Translations under genes and position numbers: made by a program
Shown: positions 1 to 5,352 of the stretch, piece by piece
How positions within the stretch are numbered: position 1 is the stretch's first letter
How the letters are laid out: the number at the start of each line of letters is the position of its first letter
Notes under the pieces: model-generated
What the model was told of the DNA's origin: nothing
Seen by the model: only the letters and a program-made list of their open reading frames with translations
The model's database searches: none
Source of the DNA: Bacteroidota bacterium
GTDB lineage: Bacteria; Bacteroidota; Bacteroidia; Bacteroidales; UBA10428
Direction: 5' to 3'
NCBI GenBank assembly: GCA_029268165.1
Contig: JAJUGM010000251.1
Coordinates: 1-5,352 of the forward strand
DNA: 5,352 bases

Positions 1-621
1 GAAAGCGGAGAACTGCGCAATGAAATTGAAAAATTTGCAGATAAAGCCGGATTTAAAATTGACAACATATTTGTAATTGATGGATCTAAGCGTTCAACCA
101 AATCAAATGCCTATTTTACCGGTTTGGGATCAAAAAAAAGGATAGTATTGTATGATACGCTTATTAAGGATCTGAATACTAATGAAATTGTCAGTGTCCT
201 GGCACATGAAATAGGCCATTATAAAAAGAAACATACGGTAGTAGGACTTATTAACGGTATTATTCAAACCGGAATAACATTGTATATATTCTCACTTTTA
301 ATAGATAATCCTCATCTTTCAGCAGCGCTTGGTGTAAGTGAGCCAAGTTTTCATATTGGTCTTGTTTCTTTTGGTATTTTATATAGCCCAATATCCATGG
401 TATTAGGTTTATTGCTAAATTTTATTTCAAGAAAACATGAGTATGCAGCTGATGGATATACCAAAGAAAACTTTAACGGCGAAGTGTTGATTTCAGCATT
501 AAAAAAATTAACATCCAAAAATCTGAGCAACCTTACACCGCATCCGCTATATGTATTCTTTCATTACTCCCATCCAACCTTATTACAACGGATAAGGGCA
601 TTAAGGCAACAGCAATTGTAA
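1..621 (+). CDS. Ste24-like M48 family zinc metalloprotease, C-terminal half (5' end outside window)
   Basis: Frame 1 is open from the first base to the TAA at 619-621, giving 206 residues of a protein whose start lies upstream. Visible residues 69-73 are HEIGH, the HExxH zinc site of M48 peptidases: the two His bind zinc and Glu is the catalytic base. The third zinc ligand is E147 in RKHEYAAD (residues 144-151). SNAYFTG (residues 36-42) and the C-terminal HPLYVFFHYSHP segment are typical of the Ste24/CAAX prenyl protease 1 branch rather than HtpX. Two hydrophobic stretches, about residues 79-101 and 118-143, fit membrane helices between the zinc-site halves. Family members are roughly 400 residues, so about half is present. 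Eukaryotic Ste24 cleaves prenylated proteins; bacteria are not known to use CAAX prenylation, so a membrane-protein quality-control role is more likely here (inference). The TTG at 124 is internal, not a start. The tRNA pair begins 56 bp downstream. Confidence 0.95.
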   Translation, partial: ESGELRNEIEKFADKAGFKIDNIFVIDGSKRSTKSNAYFTGLGSKKRIVLYDTLIKDLNTNEIVSVLAHEIGHYKKKHTVVGLINGIIQTGITLYIFSLLIDNPHLSAALGVSEPSFHIGLVSFGILYSPISMVLGLLLNFISRKHEYAADGYTKENFNGEVLISALKKLTSKNLSNLTPHPLYVFFHYSHPTLLQRIRALRQQQL

Positions 622-647
622 GGTAAAAATGAAAATTGATATATTTG
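616..647 (+). promoter_or_regulatory. Bacteroidota-type promoter for the tRNA-Thr/tRNA-Gly pair
   Basis: TATATTTG at 640-647 matches the -7 consensus TAnnTTTG exactly. TTG at 616-618 lies 21 bp upstream, within the 19-21 bp spacing described for the -33 element. Transcription would start at about 650-655, some 25 bp before the first tRNA base. The -33 element falls in the last sense codon of the protease gene, so the promoter is embedded in the end of the upstream gene. Weaker one-mismatch variants (TTTTTTTG at 663-670) lie too close to the mature tRNA end to be preferred. Confidence 0.6.
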
Positions 648-677
648 TATTAAAATTGGTTGTTTTTTTGTATACTT

Positions 678-751
678 GCCTCTTTAGCTCAGCTGGTCAG
701 AGCGGCGGTTTCGTAAACCGCAGGTCGGGGGTTCAAATCCCCTGAGAGGCT
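678..751 (+). tRNA. tRNA-Thr, anticodon CGT
   Basis: All four arms can be drawn by hand. The acceptor stem is 678-684 with 744-750 (one terminal T-G pair). The D stem is 687-690 with 700-703. The anticodon stem is 705-709 with 717-721, around the loop TTCGTAA with CGT at 712-714, which reads ACG. The T arm is 727-731 with 739-743, around TTCAAAT. The discriminator base is T751. CCA is not encoded (CAG follows), so the end must be added by the nucleotidyltransferase. The gene is 15 bp upstream of tRNA-Gly and probably co-transcribed with it. Confidence 0.97.
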
Positions 752-766
752 CAGAATTCAAATTAT

Positions 767-842
767 GCGGGAATAGCTCAGTTGGCAGAGCGAAAGCTTC
801 CCAAGCTTTAGGTCGCGGGTTCGAGCCCCGTTTCCCGCTCCA
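767..842 (+). tRNA. tRNA-Gly, anticodon CCC
   Basis: The acceptor stem is 767-773 (GCGGGAA) with 832-838 (TTCCCGC). The D stem is 776-779 with 788-791. The anticodon stem is 793-797 with 805-809, around the loop TTCCCAA with CCC at 800-802, reading GGG. The T arm is 815-819 with 827-831, around TTCGAGC. The discriminator is T839, as expected for glycine tRNAs. Unlike the neighbouring Thr gene, CCA is present in the DNA at 840-842. Both tRNAs are C34 isoacceptors that read a G-ending codon. Confidence 0.97.
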
Positions 843-850
843 AAGGTGAC

Positions 851-885
851 TATATAATAACAGCTCAGTCAGCAGTTATGATATA
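851..885. repeat. Imperfect hairpin just after the tRNA pair
   Basis: TATAT (851-855) pairs with ATATA (881-885), ATAAC (857-861) with GTTAT (875-879), and GCT (863-865) with AGC (871-873), around a 5-base loop. The helix is broken by one A-G and one A-A mismatch. It begins 8 bp after the encoded CCA of tRNA-Gly. No T-run follows, so it is not a convincing intrinsic terminator. It could mark a 3' processing or pausing site of the tRNA transcript, or be a by-product of the tRNA-like remnant it overlaps. Confidence 0.4.
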
Positions 886-924
886 TCTTGATCATGTTAC
901 TGCGCAAATTCCCGTTCCCCGTTC
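854..924 (+). pseudogene. Possible decayed tRNA-Gly copy
   Basis: Two blocks downstream of the intact tRNA-Gly resemble it in the same order. Bases 862-875 match the tRNA-Gly D-arm at 775-788 in 12 of 14 positions. Bases 911-924 match the T-arm/acceptor 3' end at 827-840 in 12 of 14. Block-to-block distance is 49 bp here and 52 bp in the intact gene. Between them, ATGAT (878-882) and ATCAT (891-895) can pair where an anticodon arm would sit. The acceptor halves no longer pair, the T stem is lost and there is no CCA, so this cannot be a working tRNA. It may be a degenerate tandem duplicate, a scar of integration at the tRNA 3' end, or chance similarity. Confidence 0.33.
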
Positions 925-984
925 TTTATGAAATATAAAACTTTATCAAAGATTTCCAAAACCCCCAATCAGAAAATTTAGTTG

Positions 985-1007
985 TTAACCTTATAAGTTC
1001 AGGTTAA
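985..1007. repeat. 7-bp inverted repeat TTAACCT / AGGTTAA
   Basis: TTAACCT at 985-991 is perfectly complementary in inverted orientation to AGGTTAA at 1001-1007, with a 9-base spacer. No T-run follows. It could be a protein-binding dyad or a weak hairpin; function unknown. Confidence 0.3.
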
Positions 1008-1094
1008 ACCCGGATCTGTCGTTAGCCCTATTTTTCCAAATCGGTGCGCTTAACTCCTGAAGACTCATCCACTTTAAAAATACATCAAATTGTT

Positions 1095-1122
1095 ATTCGC
1101 CCGAATGAATTTGTTAATTCAT
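1095..1122. repeat. Two overlapping palindromes upstream of the regulator
   Basis: ATTCG-CC-CGAAT (1095-1106) overlaps ATGAATT-TGTT-AATTCAT (1105-1122). Both are perfect over their arms (5 bp and 7 bp). They lie about 255-280 bp before the regulator start codon. They could be an operator or only the chance dyads expected in AT-rich DNA; no T-run or conserved partner supports a terminator. Confidence 0.3.
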
Positions 1123-1375
1123 CGTACTTGGGTTAAATGCTGATAGCTTAAATAAATTATTTGGTTTCAGTAATTTCAAATCTCCTTTTCAGAAAAACCT
1201 AACCTATTTAGGATAAACTCAATATCTAAAATAACGAGCTGATTTTTTCTTCAAAAAAAGTATTTTAAAACAATTTTTCATTTAGTTTTATATATTCATA
1301 TTAATTTTATAGAAAATATAGAATGATCCAGACCAATCCCCGACATTTTTATTGTCTTTGACTTCAAAATGTATT

Positions 1376-4300
1376 ATGTATAGGACAATATACAGGTTTC
1401 AAATATTATGTCTTGGTATCTGCTTATATTTCGCAACATTGCAATTAATCTGTGCGCGGAATTTTCAGCTTATTTTTGAACGCATCAATGTAGGCGATGG
1501 TTTACCAAATAGCATTGTTAACTGCATTTTCAAAGACTCACGTGGATACATTTGGATTGGAACAGAAGATGGACTAGTGAGATATGACAGCAGATCTTTC
1601 AGGCTCTATAAAGAAAATAACGGGGCACAAAGCATTTTACACAATGCTATACTTTTATTATATGAAGATGAAGATTCACTTTTCTGGGTAGGCACCCGCC
1701 GTTCACTTGAATTATATAACCGGGAGAAAGATTCTTTTATTCATTTTAAATTTTTCCCTGATGCTAACAATAATGTTTTTAAACAAGTCACTTCATTGTC
1801 AAGAATATCCGAAAATGAATATTTTATAGCAACAGATGGCGGCGGTTTATACAAACTAAAACTAAACAAGAACAAACCTGAATCATCAGTCCTTAATAGA
1901 ATAAAATTGCAGGGTGGGTACACCCGTTTTTCATCAATTTATAAAGAAAATAATAATACATTATGGATAGCCACTTATAATCATGGTATTTTCAAATATA
2001 CAGTATCAACTAATCAGTGGAAGAGCATTCAAATATCTGAAAATGATGATCTGGAAATAAGAATTATAACCGGAGGAAAACCTGATCATCTATATATCGG
2101 TACGTATTCAAGGGGGCTTTGTATTTATAATACACGCACAGGACAATACAGATTTTTTACCCATGATCCTGAAAATCCCGGATCAATTCCTTCAAACCGG
2201 ATTTGGACGATCTTTAGTGAAAAAACAGGTAATTGCTGGATAGGTACCGATGGTGGCGGCCTTTCTTATTTTGATGCCATGAAAGAAAGCTTTATTACAT
2301 ACAAATATCTGGGTTTTGACAACAAATCATTAAGTAATAATGCAGTGCATGCAATTACTATTGATCGCGAAGGTAATTTATGGACAGGACATTTTCACGG
2401 AGGTATTTCTTTATCACGGGGTAAACCCAATTTTTATTCTCTGGGCAGTAATCCGGGTTATAGCAATTCTCTTGATAACATGCTGGTTACCGCGATATTA
2501 AAGGATAACAACGGTAATCTTTGGGTAGGTACTGACGGTGGTGGGATTAATATTTTTGATAAAAACTGGAACAGAATTGAAAAAAGTATATTTACCCCGG
2601 CATTCATTGAAAACATAAAGAATAAGTCTGTTCTTGCTCTTTATCAAGACAGTAAGTCATTTATCTGGATAGGTACATACCTGGATGGTTTTTACCGGTA
2701 TGACCCCAAAACGAAACAGATTAAAAAATATAGTTCAAGGACCGTTAAGAGCAATGATATTACAAATGATGATATACGTTGCTTTTTTGAAGACAAGGAA
2801 GGAAATTTATGGGTAGGTACCAACGGAGGAGGGATTTATATCTTGAACCCCAAAACAGATGCAATAACCAAGATTGTGAGAGACTTAAATGCTTCAAATT
2901 CAATAAGTCTCGATTGGATTCGCGATATTATGGCCGATTCTTACGGTTATATATGGATTGCTACAGCTTTTGGACTTAATGCATACGATCCTGTAAAAAA
3001 GCAGTTTATTAATTATTTTCAGGATAAATCAGATAGAGGCTCATTAAGTGACAACATGGTACTTTCCGTTCATGAGGATAGAAACCGTACCATTTGGGTT
3101 GGCACAAGCAATGGATTAAACAAATTTAACCGTACTTCCAACACCTTTTCAAAATTTTATATACAGGATGGTTTACCCGATAACACAATTGCAAGTATTC
3201 TCGAAGATAACAAAGGGAATCTCTGGCTTTCTACCAATATAGGCCTTTCAATGCTTGATATATCAAAAAATAAATTTACAAATTACAACAAATCAGATGG
3301 ATTATTAAGTTTATCTTTTATCGAAAATGCCTCTTATAAAGATGATGCTGGTAATTTTTATTTAGGCAGTATTGATGGTCTGATTTATTTTCATCCTGAT
3401 AGTATATTAAAAAAACAACTTAGTTCCCCGGTTATCATTACCCGATTATTGCTATACAATAAAACAGTACAGATAGATGAAAAGATTGATGGTTTGGTTA
3501 TTCTTGAAAAAGATATTTCTATTACACGCAAAATACGTCTTAAGTATAAGCACAATGTTGTATCATTAGATTACACTGCTCTGTCATTCAGGAATTTATC
3601 CAGTAAATACCGATACAGGCTAAATGGTTTTGATGCTGACTGGAATTATGACCTGAATGGTAAACAATCAGTAACCTATACCAATCTAAAACCTGGTAAC
3701 TATACTTTTGTTGTTCAACTAATAGATTATGAGAATGTTGAAGAAATCCCACTCAATGAAGCAAAATTAGATATTACAATTATCCCACCCTTTTGGATGC
3801 GCAACTGGTTCAGAGGCATAGTAATAATCTCCTTGTTGTTTTTTGCATATAGCTGGTACAGAAGAAGGTTAACAGAATGGCAAAAACAGAAAGAAGACCT
3901 CAAACGCAAGATGCTCGAAGACAAATTAAAAAATGAAAAGGAACAAATGCAGTTAAGGGAAGAAAAACTTAAAGCTGAGGTAGAAAAACAAGACGCCCTG
4001 ATGAATCTTAAAAACTCACAACTTATTTCTTATGCATTGCAATTAACCCATAAAAATGATATTCTCCGTAATATAAACAGTAAGCTCACTCAGTTTATTA
4101 AATCAATTAAAACAGATGAATTAAAAAAAGGCATAATTGAACTCAGCGATACTATTAATAATGAATTCAGAACTGATAAGGACTGGGAAAGATTCGAAAA
4201 GCATTTTAACGAGGTGCATGGCGACTATATCAAACGCCTTAAACGTGAATATCCAGACTTAAGTTTGACTTATCTCAAACTGTGTACCTATTTAAAACTA

Positions 4301-4435
4301 GACCTCAGTACAAAAGAAATAGCTTCATTATTAAACATATCGACAAGAGGAGTTGAAAAAGCTCGGTCAAGGTTAAGGAAAAAATTTAATATTGATCGTA
4401 CTGAAAATTTAACAGCATTTCTTAATAAAATATAG
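1376..4435 (+). CDS. Membrane-spanning propeller sensor with LuxR-type HTH (one-component regulator; Reg_prop, Y_Y_Y)
   Basis: This 1019-residue protein senses on the periplasmic side and carries its own DNA-binding domain inside. The first in-frame ATG (1376) gives a signal-like segment (basic R3/R7, hydrophobic 8-26, possible cut after A27); TTG 1352 would only lengthen it. Residues about 30-680 hold fourteen Reg_prop repeats of the form WIGTxxGLxxYD (first Trp W60, last blade near Y662), enough for two seven-bladed propellers. A Y_Y_Y Ig-like domain follows (about 720-805), ending in IIPPFW. One membrane helix spans about 812-828, then a basic RRR stop and a Lys/Glu-rich coiled coil (about 832-890). 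The C-terminus (about 955-1015) is a LuxR/GerE-type HTH, with TKEIASLLNIS followed by a Lys/Arg-rich recognition helix. Histidine kinase, ATPase and receiver domains are absent, so it is not a hybrid two-component system although the sensor half is the same type. Related Bacteroidota regulators often control polysaccharide use. A GH9 gene follows after 213 bp, suggesting a beta-glucan-type ligand (inference). Confidence 0.93.
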   Translation: MYRTIYRFQILCLGICLYFATLQLICARNFQLIFERINVGDGLPNSIVNCIFKDSRGYIWIGTEDGLVRYDSRSFRLYKENNGAQSILHNAILLLYEDEDSLFWVGTRRSLELYNREKDSFIHFKFFPDANNNVFKQVTSLSRISENEYFIATDGGGLYKLKLNKNKPESSVLNRIKLQGGYTRFSSIYKENNNTLWIATYNHGIFKYTVSTNQWKSIQISENDDLEIRIITGGKPDHLYIGTYSRGLCIYNTRTGQYRFFTHDPENPGSIPSNRIWTIFSEKTGNCWIGTDGGGLSYFDAMKESFITYKYLGFDNKSLSNNAVHAITIDREGNLWTGHFHGGISLSRGKPNFYSLGSNPGYSNSLDNMLVTAILKDNNGNLWVGTDGGGINIFDKNWNRIEKSIFTPAFIENIKNKSVLALYQDSKSFIWIGTYLDGFYRYDPKTKQIKKYSSRTVKSNDITNDDIRCFFEDKEGNLWVGTNGGGIYILNPKTDAITKIVRDLNASNSISLDWIRDIMADSYGYIWIATAFGLNAYDPVKKQFINYFQDKSDRGSLSDNMVLSVHEDRNRTIWVGTSNGLNKFNRTSNTFSKFYIQDGLPDNTIASILEDNKGNLWLSTNIGLSMLDISKNKFTNYNKSDGLLSLSFIENASYKDDAGNFYLGSIDGLIYFHPDSILKKQLSSPVIITRLLLYNKTVQIDEKIDGLVILEKDISITRKIRLKYKHNVVSLDYTALSFRNLSSKYRYRLNGFDADWNYDLNGKQSVTYTNLKPGNYTFVVQLIDYENVEEIPLNEAKLDITIIPPFWMRNWFRGIVIISLLFFAYSWYRRRLTEWQKQKEDLKRKMLEDKLKNEKEQMQLREEKLKAEVEKQDALMNLKNSQLISYALQLTHKNDILRNINSKLTQFIKSIKTDELKKGIIELSDTINNEFRTDKDWERFEKHFNEVHGDYIKRLKREYPDLSLTYLKLCTYLKLDLSTKEIASLLNISTRGVEKARSRLRKKFNIDRTENLTAFLNKI

Positions 4436-4443
4436 TATTTACA

Positions 4444-4512
4444 GACATATTGGACATTTATACGTCATTTTATGTCGTAGTTTTGTCAGTCATAAAATAA
4501 AATTGTGTCGTA
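4444..4512. promoter_or_regulatory. Clustered TGTC/GACA motifs between regulator and GH9 gene (candidate operator region)
   Basis: GACAT occurs at 4444-4448 and 4453-4457, and its inverse-complement core TGTC at 4473, 4484 and 4506. The heptamer TGTCGTA is exact at 4473-4479 and 4506-4512, with the variant TGTCAGT at 4484-4490. The three TGTC starts are 11 and 22 bp apart, that is, on one face of the helix. A longer inverted repeat, ATTTTATG (4467-4474) with CATAAAAT (4491-4498), spans part of the cluster. Phased repeats in direct and inverted orientation upstream of an enzyme gene fit a multimeric regulator site. No known consensus was matched, and the region is also the 3' flank of the regulator. 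Confidence 0.3.
4461..4479. repeat. 19-bp imperfect palindrome TACGTCATTTTATGTCGTA
   Basis: TACG pairs with CGTA and CAT with ATG, around a TTT loop, interrupted by one T-T mismatch. It starts 26 bp after the regulator stop codon and is followed by GTTTTG. It could be a weak factor-independent terminator for the regulator, or an operator half of the surrounding TGTC cluster. The short, AT-rich stem and four-base T-run make efficient termination doubtful. Confidence 0.35.
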
Positions 4513-4648
4513 TTCAGGTCAGGTATTTTTAAATATATTTTAATATCCCTCCCTTTATTTTTAATCCACCTTATCTAAATCCCCAATTCATTTGTAAATA
4601 ATTCATTAATAAACCTTTAATTAATTATTAACTTTTACCTTATTAATT

Positions 4649-5352
4649 ATGTATGAATTTTATCATTTTCTGAAAACAAAAATTTTGAAACTACTATTAT
4701 TTATAGCAAGTTTCTTATGCTTAGTTTTTTTTGGTATTTATGCACAGACCTACAACTATGCTGAAGCGTTGCAGAAATCAATGTTTTTCTATGAATGCCA
4801 GCAATCAGGTGCATTACCTTCAACCAACCGAGTGTCATGGAGAGGTAATTCGGCCATGAACGACGGGTCGGATGTTGGCCATGATCTAACAGGCGGTTGG
4901 TATGATGCCGGAGATCACGTAAAATTTGGGTTTCCTATGGCATTTAGTGCAACTGCTCTTGCATGGGGAGCAATTGATTTTGCTGATGGTTATGTTTCTT
5001 CGGGTCAGATGACTTATTTGAAAAGAAATCTGCGTTTTGTAAATGATTATTTTATCAAATGTCATACAGCACCTAATGAATTTTATGGTCAGGTTGGTAA
5101 CGGTGGCATTGATCATGCTTTCTGGGGATCAGCTGAAATAATGAAAATGTCAAGACCAGCTTATAAAATTGATGCTTCAAAACCCGGATCAGATCTTGCC
5201 GGCGAAACTGCAGCAGCAATGGCCGCAGCAAGTATTTTGTTTAAAACAGATGACCCTGCTTATAGTACTATCTTATTAAATCATGCAAAACAACTTTATA
5301 ATTTTGCCGAAACATATAAAGGAGTCTATTCCTCTTCTATTACTGATGCAGC
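4649..5352 (+). CDS. Secreted glycoside hydrolase family 9 enzyme (endoglucanase/cellulase type), N-terminal part
   Basis: An open frame starts at ATG 4649 and runs off the window, giving 234 complete codons. Residues 1-32 form a signal peptide: basic K9/K11/K14, hydrophobic 15-31 and a likely cut after A32 (IYA|QTYN), predicting Sec export. The GH9 catalytic domain begins at once, with YAEALQKSMFFYE (37-49), WRGNSAMNDG and DLTGGWYDAGDHVKF ending at F93. In this motif D86 and D89 correspond to the paired aspartates of GH9, one of which is the catalytic base that activates water for inverting hydrolysis. IDHAFWGSAE (154-163) and PGSDLAGETAAAMAAAS (179-195) are further GH9 signatures. The catalytic acid Glu lies near the end of the domain, beyond the window. 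The usual activity is on beta-1,4-glucan; exact substrate, processivity, binding modules and any sorting domain cannot be judged. ATG 4653 is out of frame and stops quickly. The propeller regulator lies 213 bp upstream in the same orientation and is its most obvious candidate controller. Confidence 0.95.
   Translation, partial: MYEFYHFLKTKILKLLLFIASFLCLVFFGIYAQTYNYAEALQKSMFFYECQQSGALPSTNRVSWRGNSAMNDGSDVGHDLTGGWYDAGDHVKFGFPMAFSATALAWGAIDFADGYVSSGQMTYLKRNLRFVNDYFIKCHTAPNEFYGQVGNGGIDHAFWGSAEIMKMSRPAYKIDASKPGSDLAGETAAAMAAASILFKTDDPAYSTILLNHAKQLYNFAETYKGVYSSSITDA

Larger units (their letters stand above)
843..1375. other. Gene-free intergenic region
   Basis: About 530 bp separate tRNA-Gly from the regulator start. 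No convincing gene is visible on either strand. The longest reverse open run that I followed is 33 codons and lacks supporting signals. The segment holds the tRNA-like remnant and hairpin near its left end and two inverted-repeat sites (985-1007 and 1095-1122). The last 180 bp are very AT-rich and lead to the regulator. I could not place a full TTG/TAnnTTTG promoter before the regulator; TGTCTTTG at 1353-1360 has the TTTG half only. Confidence 0.6.

Noticed and set aside
124..621. Protease gene starting at TTG 124
   Set aside because: The frame is open to base 1 and conserved Ste24 sequence (SNAYFTG) lies upstream of 124, so the TTG is internal to a truncated gene.
878..931. Short plus-strand ORF of 17 codons after the tRNAs
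   Set aside because: It is too short, has no supporting signals, and overlaps the tRNA-like remnant.
1353..1360. TGTCTTTG as a -7 promoter element for the regulator
   Set aside because: It matches only half of TAnnTTTG, has no TTG at the right distance upstream, and would leave a leader of only a few bases.
1352..1375. TTG start of the regulator at 1352
   Set aside because: The ATG at 1376 gives a compact, normal signal peptide. The extra eight residues add nothing recognisable and no ribosome binding site favours the TTG.
1741..1923. Minus-strand ORF of 60 codons
   Set aside because: It lies inside the propeller repeats of the regulator, which are clearly coding on the plus strand.
1553..3395. 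Tandem DNA repeat or CRISPR-like array inside the regulator gene
   Set aside because: The recurring GGxTAGGTAC-type strings encode the WxGT propeller motif. They are irregularly spaced and diverged at the DNA level, so they are protein repeats.
3727..3924. Minus-strand ORF of 65 codons
   Set aside because: It is antisense to the Y_Y_Y, membrane and coiled-coil segments of the regulator and shows no domain-like features.
4587..4594. TTCATTTG as a -7 promoter element for the GH9 gene
   Set aside because: It has one mismatch in the TA pair and no TTG 19-21 bp upstream. It is possible but too weak to list.
4672..4722. Lipoprotein signal at C24 of the GH9 protein
   Set aside because: The residues before the Cys (SFL-C) do not match a lipobox, and a normal Sec cleavage site (IYA|Q) follows at residue 32.
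4886..5116. Minus-strand ORF of 76 codons
   Set aside because: It is antisense to the conserved GH9 catalytic domain, including the DAGDHVKF motif.

Overview
The window looks like chromosomal DNA from a member of the Bacteroidota, with all genes on the + strand. It is AT-rich, and the genes lack convincing Shine-Dalgarno sequences. The tRNA genes are preceded by a good match to the Bacteroidota promoter consensus (TTG, about 20 bp, TAnnTTTG). The large regulator has a Reg_prop / Y_Y_Y / LuxR-HTH architecture that is characteristic of this phylum. Nothing in the sequence allows a genus call.

Layout: (1) 1-621, the C-terminal half of a Ste24-like M48 zinc metalloprotease, cut by the window edge. 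(2) 678-842, a tRNA-Thr(CGT) and tRNA-Gly(CCC) pair with its own promoter, followed by a stretch at about 854-924 that resembles a decayed tRNA-Gly copy. (3) 843-1375, a gene-free gap with several inverted repeats. (4) 1376-4435, a 1019-residue membrane-spanning sensor/transcription regulator with fourteen propeller repeats (two seven-bladed propellers), a Y_Y_Y domain, one internal membrane helix, a coiled coil and a C-terminal LuxR-type HTH. (5) 4436-4648, a short AT-rich intergenic region with a 19-bp imperfect palindrome and a cluster of TGTC/GACA motifs. (6) 4649-5352, the N-terminal part of a secreted glycoside hydrolase family 9 enzyme (endoglucanase/cellulase type), running off the window end.

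The most coherent functional unit is the last pair. A periplasmic sensor fused directly to a DNA-binding domain, with no kinase or receiver domain, sits 213 bp upstream of a codirectional GH9 cellulase gene. By analogy with Bacteroidota polysaccharide-utilisation regulators, the sensor may detect a beta-glucan breakdown product or related glycan and control this enzyme and whatever follows it. This is inference from adjacency and architecture; the ligand and the target site are not shown by the sequence. The protease and tRNAs appear to be unrelated housekeeping neighbours.
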